Positions 1-8,281 of a stretch of DNA of 64,000 bases are shown here, piece after piece. Below the pieces are notes generated by a model. That model was not told where the DNA came from, did no database searches, and saw only the letters and a list, made by a program, of their open reading frames with translations. The stretch is taken from contig CADEHE010000001.1 in NCBI GenBank assembly GCA_902826775.1, forward strand, positions 62,001 to 126,000. Reading direction: 5' to 3'. The stretch comes from an uncultured Pseudomonadota bacterium. GTDB taxonomy: Bacteria > Pseudomonadota > Gammaproteobacteria > Burkholderiales > JALYOK01. Position 1 is the stretch's first letter. The number at the start of each line of letters is the position of its first letter. Both the position numbers and the translations under genes were made by a program.

Positions 1-976
1 GAATCATGACTTCCTGCACCTCAAGGCCTTCTTTTACCACCGCCATTTTGTTGCGCTGCTTGCGGTTCAAGTCGCGCACATCATCGGGCGATTTCACCGT
101 CATGATGCCCATGCCGTAGGTGCCGCGGTCTGCTTTGACGATGAGGAACGGATCCTCTTTTACGCCATACTCCTTGTATTTCGCCGCGATGTCCGGCAGC
201 AACGCCGACACGTACGAAGCCAAACAATCTTCGCCGTCCTTCTCCGAAAAATTTACTTTGCCGCACACAGCAAAATAGGGATTGATCAACCATGGATCGA
301 TGTCGATCAACTGCGCAAATTCCTCGGCCACGCGGTCGTAACAATTGAAATGTTGCGATTTGCGCCGTGTTGTCCAGCCGGCATAGAGCGGTGGCAAGAC
401 GACTTGCTCGACACCTTTGAGTATCTCCGGAATGCCGCCCGACAAATCGTTGTTGAGCAAAATCGCGCAGGGATCGAAACCGTCTAGTGTGACGCGGTTT
501 TTCTCGCGGCGCAGCGGCTCGAGCAGCAGCGAATCACCGCTGGGAAGGGAAATGCTGGTCGGCTCTTTGATGTCGGGAATGAGCGTACCGATGCGCACCG
601 CCAATCCGGCTTGCCGCAAAATGTTGCGCAAAGCGACCACGTTCTGCAAATAGAACGTGTTGCGCGTATGGTTCTCAGGAATCAAGAGATAGCGCTGCGT
701 ATCCGGGCAGATCGTTTCCACCGCGGACATTGCGGCGTGCACCGCGATAGGCGTGAAATCGGGATTCAAATTGTTGAAACCGGCCGGAAACAAGTTCGTA
801 TCGACCGGCGCGAGCTTGAAGCCCGCATTGCGCAAGTCAACCGACGCGTAAAACGGGATTTCTTGCTCGTTCCACTTGTTGCGGAACCATTGCTCGATCT
901 GCGGTAGCGCTTGCAGAATGCGCTGCTCGAGATCGGCGAGCGGGCCGGTAAGCGCCGTTGTCAAATGTGGAACCAT
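1..976 (-). CDS. gshA: glutamate-cysteine ligase, proteobacterial type, 3' part cut by window edge
   Basis: Catalyses ATP-dependent joining of glutamate and cysteine, the first step of glutathione synthesis in the cytoplasm. The minus-strand frame starts at an ATG at 976 (MVPHLTTALTGPLADL) and stays open to base 1, about 325 residues. Recognisable stretches include ASVDLRNAGFKLAPVDTN near residues 45-62, LLIPENHTRNTFY near 98-110 and VKADRGTYGMGIMTVKSP near 285-302, which fit the GshA family known from Acidithiobacillus and Nitrosomonas rather than the E. coli type. The C-terminus lies outside the window, so completeness cannot be judged. gshB usually follows but is not visible here. Confidence 0.88.
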   Translation of the reverse strand, partial: MVPHLTTALTGPLADLEQRILQALPQIEQWFRNKWNEQEIPFYASVDLRNAGFKLAPVDTNLFPAGFNNLNPDFTPIAVHAAMSAVETICPDTQRYLLIPENHTRNTFYLQNVVALRNILRQAGLAVRIGTLIPDIKEPTSISLPSGDSLLLEPLRREKNRVTLDGFDPCAILLNNDLSGGIPEILKGVEQVVLPPLYAGWTTRRKSQHFNCYDRVAEEFAQLIDIDPWLINPYFAVCGKVNFSEKDGEDCLASYVSALLPDIAAKYKEYGVKEDPFLIVKADRGTYGMGIMTVKSPDDVRDLNRKQRNKMAVVKEGLEVQEVMI

Positions 977-1243
977 AAGCCCTTGAAGATCCGGGTGATT
1001 GAGCCTCGATTCTAGTAGATATCGCCTCGCACCGTAGTTCGACCAGCGCGCGCCCGGCGAGAGCGGCGGCCGGTAAGGCGAAATTCACGACACTGCGCCC
1101 GACGCTGCCAATTTCCCTCTCCGTCGGGAGGGGAGCCGCGCGAGACTTGCGCCGACAATGCATCCATGGCTCGGGCAAAGTCTAGTTCGTCCCTTTGTCC
1201 AGGCTACTCAGCAGGACGAATCGCTAACACGGAGGTACCTAGT

Positions 1244-1624
1244 ATGAAACGAGTGGAAACCAACCTGACGTTATTGCTGACTTTGCTCCTTGCCAACGTC
1301 GCGGTATTTGCCGGCGATAGCAGCAGCGACGCTCCGCGCGGCTACAGCGCGAGCCCCGCGTACTGGAACTGGGTTGACAGCATGAACTTTCCTGCGGTGC
1401 AAAGCGAACCAGCGAAAGCGGCGCGTCCGTTCACAGCCAGCGACGGTTACTGGGTGTGGATGGACAGCATGGAATTCTCTCCTGTCACCGCACCGCAAAC
1501 CGCGGGCCGGCCGTTTACCGCCAACGATGCCTATTGGGCCTGGGTCGACGGCATGCAGTTTGGCAGCGAGGGCAATTGGGTCGGCACCAAGGCGAAAGCC
1601 CCGGCCGCTCCGCTGAAGAAGTAA
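1244..1624 (+). CDS. small secreted protein with three YW-W-D-M-F repeats
   Basis: The start is the ATG at 1244, placed by a strong ribosome site GGAGGT at 1231-1236; the longer upstream reading has no such site. The 126-residue product has an N-terminal hydrophobic signal segment (about residues 8-23, ending near VAVFAG) and then three imperfect repeats of about 30-35 residues with core YSASPAYWNWVDSMNFP, FTASDGYWVWMDSMEFSP and FTANDAYWAWVDGMQF. The C-terminus is Lys/Ala/Pro rich. I do not recognise the family. The repeats suggest a secreted or periplasmic protein with aromatic binding surfaces, which is inference only. A hairpin follows at 1660-1682. Confidence 0.7.
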   Translation: MKRVETNLTLLLTLLLANVAVFAGDSSSDAPRGYSASPAYWNWVDSMNFPAVQSEPAKAARPFTASDGYWVWMDSMEFSPVTAPQTAGRPFTANDAYWAWVDGMQFGSEGNWVGTKAKAPAAPLKK

Positions 1625-1659
1625 CGGACGCAAAACTTTGTGTAGTTAAATGGTAGATG

Positions 1660-1682
1660 CGCTATGTAAACGCCACATAGCG
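1660..1682 (+). terminator. hairpin after the repeat protein, possible terminator
   Basis: An 8-bp perfect stem CGCTATGT / ACATAGCG with a 7-base loop lies 36 bases after the stop of the small repeat protein. No clean U-run follows, so it may be a weak or Rho-dependent terminator or an mRNA-stabilising hairpin. Confidence 0.4.
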
Positions 1683-1793
1683 TAAGATTTCCCCACCTGG
1701 TAGCAGGAGTCCGCAACATTCGCGGGCTCCTGCCGTTAACAAGACCAGGCTAGGGGAGATCTCATCGACGCATCTAACCCGGCTGCGCACCTG

Positions 1794-2804
1794 ATGCGGC
1801 GCAGCATATTTTCCGCAGCAGCGTGTACGCTGCTCGGGAGCCTCTTTCTCCCAATTCCCGCTCACTGCGAGGGCCACGTCGACGACACAGTCCTCGCCAA
1901 CGCTGCAGCGCGTGTGTTCAAACTTGCCGTGTTGCAGCCGGATGGCAGCGAAGACAGCGGCTCGGCGACGTTGTTTGCAACAGGAAAGCTGGTAACGAAC
2001 TGCCATGTCACGCGCAGTGCGCGCCGCATCGAAGTGTTAACCGCGTCTGCACGCATGCCGGTCGAGCAGTACGCAGCCGATCCAACGCATGACATCTGCT
2101 TGCTTTCGGCGCCTGGTTTGGATGCACCCGAGAAGCAAAGCAGTGCGGCAAGCACGCTGCGGGTCGGGCAAACGGTCTATGCAATAGGCTATCCCGGCGA
2201 TAGCGCGCAGCACGTGTCTCGCGGTGAAGTTCTGGCGCTGCACGACTACGAGCGCAGCAAAGTCGTGCGCACCGATGCGGCGTTCGAGCCGGGCGCGAGC
2301 GGCGGCGGACTGTTCGACCGCGACGGCCGCCTGGTCGGCGTGTTAGCGTTCAAAGCGGCGCAAGGTGGCGCGTTCCACTTCGCTTTGCCGATCGAATGGC
2401 TCTCCTCGGTGCCGCAAGGTGCGACTGCTGACTCCGGCGAGCGCGCGTTTTGGGAACGGTCGCGCCAGCAGCAACCCGCCTTCTTGCGGGCCGCGGCCTT
2501 TGAGAGCGCGCGCGACTGGAATGGCCTGCTCGAGTTCGGCCGCCGTTGGTCGGCGCAGGAGAGCACGAATCCGGATGCTTGGATGGCGCGCGCCAAAGGC
2601 GCACATCATCACAGACTTGGACTCGCCGAAGAAGCCGCGTTCGCTTATCGGCAAGCAGCGAAGCTCAGCAGCAAGCCGCAAATCGATCCGGAGCAACTCG
2701 TCGGTATGCAGCGCGGCTACGGTTGCGCGCAGGCCGGGTGTGCCGTTGCGCTGCCCGGGGGAACCGCGGAAACACCGTCACAAGCGCGCGTCAGCGAGAA
2801 TTAG
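1794..2804 (+). CDS. exported trypsin-like serine protease with helical C-terminal tail
   Basis: A 336-residue protein with a signal peptide (cleavage likely after AHC or CEG, residues 22-27). The chymotrypsin-fold triad is visible: His71 in TNCHV, Asp100 in THDICLL and Ser169 in GASGGGLFD. This places it with periplasmic S1/S1C trypsin-like peptidases. There is no PDZ domain; instead residues 215-300 form a helical region resembling a TPR pair (AAFESARDWNGLLEF, AHHHRLGLAEEAAFAYRQAA). The role is probably envelope protein processing. The 3' end overlaps the convergent GMC oxidoreductase gene by 27 bp. Confidence 0.78.
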   Translation: MRRSIFSAAACTLLGSLFLPIPAHCEGHVDDTVLANAAARVFKLAVLQPDGSEDSGSATLFATGKLVTNCHVTRSARRIEVLTASARMPVEQYAADPTHDICLLSAPGLDAPEKQSSAASTLRVGQTVYAIGYPGDSAQHVSRGEVLALHDYERSKVVRTDAAFEPGASGGGLFDRDGRLVGVLAFKAAQGGAFHFALPIEWLSSVPQGATADSGERAFWERSRQQQPAFLRAAAFESARDWNGLLEFGRRWSAQESTNPDAWMARAKGAHHHRLGLAEEAAFAYRQAAKLSSKPQIDPEQLVGMQRGYGCAQAGCAVALPGGTAETPSQARVSEN

Positions 2805-4373
2805 CTCAGCGCCTTTTTCGCCGACCATCACCGTGGCGGCGTTGCTGTTGCCGGAAACCACGTTCGGCATAATCGAAGCATCCACCACTCGCAAAGCGCT
2901 CACGCCGCGCACGCGCAGCCGCTCGTCGACGACCGCGAGACGGTCTTGCCCCATGCGGCAAGTGCATGAAGGGTGATAGACGGTGCCGCCGACTTCACGC
3001 GCATAGTCGAGCCAATCGGCGTCGCTCTGAACACGTGCTCCCGGCGCGTGCTCGGCCAGCACATAAGGCTGCATAGCCCGCGTCTGCATGAACTTTCGCA
3101 CCAGCTTGAGCGCATCGACCGCAGTGCGGCGATCGTCTTCGGCGCTCAGAAAATTGTATTGAATCGCCGGGGCAATGCGCGGATCGGCCGAGCGAATGTA
3201 AACGTGACCGCGTGATTGCGGGCGTAGCGGCGATATGGACACGGTAAAGGCTGGGAACGGGTGCAGGCCCGTTCCCATCTTGTCCGTGCTGAAATTGATG
3301 AAATAGAGCTGAACATCCGGGCGCGATAGCTCGGCGCGCGTGCGCACGAAGGCACCGGCGTAGCCGGCGCTCACGGTCAGTGGCCCGCGCCGCGATATGA
3401 GGTAGCGCAAGCCGGTGCCAATGCGCCGCGGCCAGCTCCCTAGCGCATCGTTGAAGGTAATCGCGCGCGTGCACTTCCACACCGTGCGCACGTAAAAATG
3501 CTCTTGTAGTCCGGCACCAACGTCAGGCGCGTCGAGCACCACCGGGATGCCGTGGCTTTGCAGCAGTGCCGCCGGACCGACGCCGGAGAGTTGCAGCAGT
3601 TGCGGAGAATTGAACGAGCCGCCGCACAGCAGCACTTCGCGCGCGGCGCGCGCAGTGTGGGTTTGTCCGCCGCGCAGATAGTCCACGCCCACGGCGCGCC
3701 GGCCTTCGATGCGGATGCGAGTGGCGAGCGCGCCGGTTTCGATGCGTAAATTGGCACGCCTTTGCGCCGGGCGCAGATACGCAACCGCGCAACTCGAGCG
3801 CCGTCCGTTGCGCGCGATGGCCTGATAGTAGCCGGCGCCTTCTTGCCGTGCGCCGTTGAAGTCATTGTTGTGCGCAATGCCGAGCTCGCCCGCAGCGGCA
3901 ATGAAAGCGTCGCAAAGTTCATGCCGATCGGGCAAATCGCCGACCTTAAGCGGACCGCCGCTGCCGTGAAACTCGCTCGAGCCGCGCTGCTGATCCTCCG
4001 ATTTACGAAAGTAAGGCAGCACATCGGCGTAGCTCCAGCCAACGTTTCCGAGTTCGGCCCAAGTATCGAAATCCTCGCGCTGACCGCGAATGTGCACCAG
4101 GCCGTTGATGGAACTCGATCCGCCGAGCACTTTGCCGCGCGGGGTGAACACGCGGCGATTGTTCAATTCCGGCTCCGGCTCCGATTGATACATCCAGTTC
4201 ACGCTCGGCGTGGCGAACAATTTGCCGTAACCAAGAGGCACGTGGATCCACGGATTGCTATCGCGCGGCCCTGCTTCGAGCAGCAGCACGTTGAAGCGCC
4301 CGCTCTCGGTCAAGCGGTTGGCAAGCACACAGCCCGCAGAGCCGGCGCCGATAATGATGTAGTCGTAAGTCAT
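2778..4373 (-). CDS. GMC-family FAD-dependent oxidoreductase (choline/alcohol dehydrogenase type)
   Basis: Flavoprotein oxidising an alcohol to an aldehyde or ketone; the substrate is not predictable from sequence. The FAD-binding GAGSAG lies at residues 9-14, GMC signature 1 near 80-103 (GKVLGGSSSINGLVHIRG) and signature 2 as CGGSFNSPQLLQLSGVGP. The C-terminal active-site region YHPSCTCRMG and NSNAATVMVGEKGAELI is intact. The ATG at 4373 (MTYDYII) is chosen because the fold begins there; an upstream TTG at 4403 would add ten poorly conserved residues. Length 531 is normal. It is convergent with the protease gene. Confidence 0.87.
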   Translation of the reverse strand: MTYDYIIIGAGSAGCVLANRLTESGRFNVLLLEAGPRDSNPWIHVPLGYGKLFATPSVNWMYQSEPEPELNNRRVFTPRGKVLGGSSSINGLVHIRGQREDFDTWAELGNVGWSYADVLPYFRKSEDQQRGSSEFHGSGGPLKVGDLPDRHELCDAFIAAAGELGIAHNNDFNGARQEGAGYYQAIARNGRRSSCAVAYLRPAQRRANLRIETGALATRIRIEGRRAVGVDYLRGGQTHTARAAREVLLCGGSFNSPQLLQLSGVGPAALLQSHGIPVVLDAPDVGAGLQEHFYVRTVWKCTRAITFNDALGSWPRRIGTGLRYLISRRGPLTVSAGYAGAFVRTRAELSRPDVQLYFINFSTDKMGTGLHPFPAFTVSISPLRPQSRGHVYIRSADPRIAPAIQYNFLSAEDDRRTAVDALKLVRKFMQTRAMQPYVLAEHAPGARVQSDADWLDYAREVGGTVYHPSCTCRMGQDRLAVVDERLRVRGVSALRVVDASIMPNVVSGNSNAATVMVGEKGAELILADARL

Positions 4374-4479
4374 GGCAGGCGTGGTCCTGGATAGTCCACG
4401 CAAGGTATACTATTTATAGGATGTCTTTGTTACTCTTATTCAGAAACATTCTTGAGTCATACCTACTTACAGTACCAAC

Positions 4480-5271
4480 TCACCAGGTATTACGCAGTTC
4501 GCGCAGCTTGAGGAACACGGTGCGCCGATCTAGTTGGTCAGGAAGATCGGGAAATGCCTCGCGCAGTTTTGCGATAACCGTGGGGTTGGTGAGACGGAAA
4601 AAAGTATTGATCTGCCGCTCGACCTCGAGGGTCGAAACATAGGCACGATTCGGATCCTGGCCGCTCAACTGGGCGAGCATTTGCTGCGCGGCCGCGTTGT
4701 CCGGCTCGCGATTGAGTGTGAAGCGCAGATTGTTTTCGATGTAGTCGTGCCCCGGATAGATCAACGTGTTCGCCGGCAACTTGTCGAGTTGCTCCGCGAA
4801 CGTTTTGTACAGTTCGTTCGGATGGCCGCCGTTGTGGCAGTTACCGGCGCCCGCGTTGAACAACGTGTCGCCGCAAAAGAGTGCTGGCTGCTCGGCGTGC
4901 GCGCGCAGGCAAACATGGCACATGGTGTGACCCGGCGTGTCGAGCACTTCCAATTCCACCGTCTTGCCGACCTTAATGACGTCGCCTGCGTCTAATCCAC
5001 GCGCCATTTCGGGAATCTTGTCCTTCGCGTTCTTGTGCGCCAGCACTTGCGCGCCGGTCTTTGCGACGATCGCCGCGTTGCCACCGGTGTGGTCGCGGTG
5101 TTCGTGCGTGTTCAGCACTTGCGTAATGCGCCAGCCCGCTTGCTTCGCAGCGGACAAACACTTTTCGTGATCGAGCGGATCGACCGCGAGCGCCTCGCCC
5201 GTTTCGGCGCAGGCAATGAGGTAGTTGAAATTGCGGTAGTTATTAGCCGTCCAAATCTGTTTGACGATCAT
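4480..5271 (-). CDS. gloB: hydroxyacylglutathione hydrolase (glyoxalase II)
   Basis: Metallo-beta-lactamase-fold hydrolase that splits S-lactoylglutathione to lactate and glutathione. The metal motif THEHRDH lies at residues 55-61 (His56, His58, Asp60, His61), followed by DTPGHTMCHVC, FCGDTLFNAGAGNC and YPGHDY. The 263 residues are the usual size and the C-terminal glutathione-binding helical part (RRTVFLKLRELRNTW) is present. It starts 3 bases after the stop of the aldo/keto reductase gene on the same strand, so the two probably share a transcript for aldehyde detoxification. Confidence 0.9.
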   Translation of the reverse strand: MIVKQIWTANNYRNFNYLIACAETGEALAVDPLDHEKCLSAAKQAGWRITQVLNTHEHRDHTGGNAAIVAKTGAQVLAHKNAKDKIPEMARGLDAGDVIKVGKTVELEVLDTPGHTMCHVCLRAHAEQPALFCGDTLFNAGAGNCHNGGHPNELYKTFAEQLDKLPANTLIYPGHDYIENNLRFTLNREPDNAAAQQMLAQLSGQDPNRAYVSTLEVERQINTFFRLTNPTVIAKLREAFPDLPDQLDRRTVFLKLRELRNTW

Positions 5272-5274
5272 AGT

Positions 5275-6315
5275 TTAAGCCGCCGGGTTGGGATAACGAG
5301 TTTGAATCTCCCGAATCGCTGCAAGCGTATCCGCGTCGAGGCTCAATTGCGCAGCGGCGATGTCCTCTTCGAGTTGTTTCATGGTCGTGGCGCCGATGAT
5401 CGAGGCGCCGACAAACCAGCGGCTCGCTACATAACCGAGCGCAAGCTGCACGAGCGTTAACCTGCGTTCCTTCGCCAGCCCCGCATACGCCGCCACCGCA
5501 TCCGGCACCAGGGGCTTGCGAAAGCGCACGCCGAGCGAATCGAACAAGGAAAAGCGCGCGCCGGGCGGCTGCGCGCCGTTTAGATATTTTCCCGACAAAA
5601 TACCCGCCGCCAGCGGGCTATAAGCAAGCAACGACATTTTTTCGCGGAACAACGTTTCCGCCAGATCATTGTCGACGTTGCGCGAAATCAAGCTGTAGCT
5701 GTTTTGCAGCGTCACCGGGCCGGGCACGCCGAGCTCCTTCGCCGCGCGCTGGAACTCGCACACGCCCCACGCCGTCTCGTTCGACAAGCCGTAGTGGCGA
5801 ATCTTGCCTGCCTTGATCATCGCCGCCATGCCTTCGACTTGCTCGCGTATCGAAGGCCCGCCGGTCTTCTCCTTGCCCGGATCGAACTCGGTGGCGCCGA
5901 ACATCGGCACATTGCGCTGCGGCCAATGGATTTGATACAGATCGATGTAATCGGTCTGCAGCCGCTGCAAACTGGTGTCGACCGCTTCGGCGATCACTTC
6001 GCGCGTCAAATCCGTGCGTCCGCCGCGTATCCAATCGCGCCGCCCCGGCCCGGCGACTTTGGTGGCGATCACTAACTTCTCGCGCTGCTGCCGTTTGAGC
6101 CACGAGCCGAGAAATGTCTCCGTGCGCCCTTGCGTCTTGCCGTTCGGCGGCACCGGGTACATCTCCGCCGTGTCGATGAAATTAATGCCTTGCGCCATCG
6201 CGTAGTCGAGTTGCGCGTGCGCTTCGGCTTCGCTGTTCTGCTCGCCCCACGTCATGGTGCCGAGGCAAACGTGCGAGACGTTCAACTTGGTGCTGGGTAG
6301 GGTGTTGAGTTTCAT
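5275..6315 (-). CDS. tas: NADP-dependent aldo/keto reductase, Tas-like
   Basis: A 346-residue (alpha/beta)8 reductase. The catalytic tetrad is readable: Asp48 and Tyr53 in FIDTAEMYPVPP, Lys86 in VIATKVAG and His130 in LYQIHWPQ. The insertion VPPNGKTQGRTETFLGSWL is typical of the E. coli Tas branch. The C-terminal cofactor segment GASIIGATTMKQLEEDI is intact. The substrate is unknown. The downstream neighbour is gloB, only 3 bases away. Confidence 0.85.
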   Translation of the reverse strand: MKLNTLPSTKLNVSHVCLGTMTWGEQNSEAEAHAQLDYAMAQGINFIDTAEMYPVPPNGKTQGRTETFLGSWLKRQQREKLVIATKVAGPGRRDWIRGGRTDLTREVIAEAVDTSLQRLQTDYIDLYQIHWPQRNVPMFGATEFDPGKEKTGGPSIREQVEGMAAMIKAGKIRHYGLSNETAWGVCEFQRAAKELGVPGPVTLQNSYSLISRNVDNDLAETLFREKMSLLAYSPLAAGILSGKYLNGAQPPGARFSLFDSLGVRFRKPLVPDAVAAYAGLAKERRLTLVQLALGYVASRWFVGASIIGATTMKQLEEDIAAAQLSLDADTLAAIREIQTRYPNPAA

Positions 6316-6347
6316 GACGATCGCGCTCTACGCCGGTAGCAGCGGGC

Positions 6348-6662
6348 TCAGCCAACCACCACTTCACTAATCTGCACCACTGGCGTTTGATCGGTGTAAT
6401 TCGGGATGTCCGCCATGATTTCTTTGGCGTGCGGACCGAATCCGGCTTGGAAAGCTTCGATCGAATCACAATAGATGTGACACATGCCTACGTAGGTAGC
6501 CGCCGCACCCGGCGTGCCGCCAGCGAGGCCTTTGTCGACAGTATAGAATTTACAGTGCGCGCCCATCCGAGCCTTCACCAGCGGCATGTGTTTGTCGCGG
6601 TAGTATTCGTGATTGAAGCGCGCCCCAGGGGTGTTGGGGTACATCACGCTGACCTTAATCAT
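6348..6662 (-). CDS. EthD-family protein
   Basis: A 104-residue dimeric alpha+beta barrel protein of the EthD family, first described beside the ethyl tert-butyl ether monooxygenase; the biochemical role in most members is unknown. The start ATG at 6662 follows a GAGGAGA ribosome site. Family hallmarks are the start IKVSVMYPN, the HEYYRDKHMPLV helix and the C-terminal VVQISEVVVG strand. It is divergent from the dihydrodipicolinate synthase-like gene across about 140 bp that must hold both promoters. Confidence 0.82.
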   Translation of the reverse strand: MIKVSVMYPNTPGARFNHEYYRDKHMPLVKARMGAHCKFYTVDKGLAGGTPGAAATYVGMCHIYCDSIEAFQAGFGPHAKEIMADIPNYTDQTPVVQISEVVVG

Positions 6663-6802
6663 GACTCGTCTCCTCGTGGATGAGTGCGGCTCGGTGGGGG
6701 ATAGAGCAGCATCCTGCACCACAAGCGCTTGCGGTGCAAGATCGTTGGCGCCTCGTGAGCGATAATTGCGGTTCGCGTCCAACGCAGCCGCAGGAGAAGA
6801 CC

Positions 6803-7765
6803 ATGCCTCGCTTCAAAAATTTCCGGCCTGCCGGCGTCATTCCCGCCACCTTGCTCGCACTGAACGCCGACCTGAGCGTCAACGAGCGCCAAACGCGCAA
6901 GCACGTGCGCGATTGCGCGCTGATTGATGGCGTAAGCGCCGTTACCGTTAACGGCCACGCGTCGGAAGTGCATGCCTGCAACTTCGAAGAGCAGCAGCAA
7001 ATTCTCGCGGCATCGCTGGCGGAAGTCGGCGATCAGGTGCCGCTAATCAACGGAGTCTACGCAGACGGCAGCATCGAGGCGGCGCGCATCGCGTCGATGG
7101 CGGCGAAGGAAGGCGCATCCGCCCTACTGGTGTTTCCGCCTAACAGCATGTCGATGGGCGGCCAGTTGCGCCCCGAGATGGCGCTGGCGCATTTCCGCCG
7201 CATCGCCGACGCGACCGATCTACCGATTATCGCGTTTCAGTATCCGATGACAAGCGGACTCGGCTATCCGTTCGATACGCTGCTGCAATTGTTCGACAAA
7301 GTGCCGAGCATCGAAGCGATCAAAGACTGGTCGAACGACGCCATGCTGCACGAGCGCCACATTCGCACTTTCCAGAGTCTGCCGCGGCCAATCAACGTGC
7401 TGACGACACATTCGTCCTGGCTGATGGCTTCGCTCACCATGGGTTGCAACGGACTGCTCTCGGGCGCCGGCAGCGTGATTGCGGACTTACAAGTCGCGCT
7501 GTTTCGCGCCGTGCAAGCGCGCGATCTCACCGCCGCGCAAGCGCTGAATGATCGCATCGTGCCGCTCTCCCAGGTGTTCTACGCCCCGCCCTTCCTCGAC
7601 ATGCACAACCGCATGAAGGAAGCGCTGGTCCTGCTCGGCCGGATCGACCAAGCCGTGGTGCGCCCGCCGCTCATGAAACTGAGCGAAGCGGAAATCGCGC
7701 GCATCAAGCAAGCGCTCGATCAGGCCAGCATCGCACGCGAAGGCGCGCTGAAGCTCGCCGCGTGA
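6803..7765 (+). CDS. DapA-superfamily lyase/aldolase (dihydrodipicolinate synthase-like)
   Basis: Class I aldolase-fold enzyme of the DapA/NanA/KdgD group. The ATG at 6803 follows CAGGAGAA at 6791. The Schiff-base lysine is Lys174 in IEAIKDWSND and the proton-relay tyrosine is Tyr147 in FQYPMTSG. The 320-residue length is slightly longer than E. coli DapA. The substrate cannot be assigned; with an EthD gene and a VOC gene beside it, a catabolic keto-acid lyase is more likely than lysine synthesis. The VOC gene follows 31 bases downstream. Confidence 0.83.
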   Translation: MPRFKNFRPAGVIPATLLALNADLSVNERQTRKHVRDCALIDGVSAVTVNGHASEVHACNFEEQQQILAASLAEVGDQVPLINGVYADGSIEAARIASMAAKEGASALLVFPPNSMSMGGQLRPEMALAHFRRIADATDLPIIAFQYPMTSGLGYPFDTLLQLFDKVPSIEAIKDWSNDAMLHERHIRTFQSLPRPINVLTTHSSWLMASLTMGCNGLLSGAGSVIADLQVALFRAVQARDLTAAQALNDRIVPLSQVFYAPPFLDMHNRMKEALVLLGRIDQAVVRPPLMKLSEAEIARIKQALDQASIAREGALKLAA

Positions 7766-7796
7766 CTCAGTGTAGTTTAGCGCGGGAATACCGCCC

Positions 7797-8231
7797 TTGA
7801 TCCAAATCCAAGAAATCGATCACCTCGTGCTGCGCGTGGTCGACGCGGAGGCGATGATCCGCTTCTACTGCGAAGTGCTCGGCTGCAACATCGAAAAGCG
7901 CCAAGACGACCTCGGCTTGATTCAACTGCGCGCCGGACGCTCGTTGATCGACCTGGTGCCAGTCGACGGCAAGCTCGGCCGCATGGGCGGCGCCGCGCCG
8001 GGGGCGCAGGGGCGTAACATGGATCACTTCTGCGTGCGTGTCGAGCCGTTTGATCATGACGCCATCAACCGCCACCTTGCCGCGCATGGCATCACGGCGG
8101 GCGAACTGGTGCAGCGCTACGGCGCGGAGGGAACCGGACCGTCCATGTACCTGTGCGATCCGGAAGGCAACACCGTGGAGCTCAAGGGTCCGGCGCTTGG
8201 ATCGGAACTGCGTACCCAGGTCACGCCCTGA
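7797..8231 (+). CDS. VOC-superfamily (glyoxalase I-like) metal-binding protein
   Basis: A 144-residue vicinal-oxygen-chelate protein. The start is a TTG at 7797 preceded by a weak GGGAA; no ATG fits. Probable metal ligands are His in EIDHLVLRV, His in NMDHFCVRV and Glu in GNTVELKGP, the usual spacing for glyoxalase I or small dioxygenase relatives. The conserved YLCDPEGNTVELKG end is present. It is probably co-transcribed with the upstream aldolase-like gene. The substrate is unknown. Confidence 0.8.
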   Translation: MIQIQEIDHLVLRVVDAEAMIRFYCEVLGCNIEKRQDDLGLIQLRAGRSLIDLVPVDGKLGRMGGAAPGAQGRNMDHFCVRVEPFDHDAINRHLAAHGITAGELVQRYGAEGTGPSMYLCDPEGNTVELKGPALGSELRTQVTP

Positions 8232-8281
8232 CCAAACAGCCGCGTTGCGTCAGTGGCCGGAGAGCCATCGTTGCGCACTGG

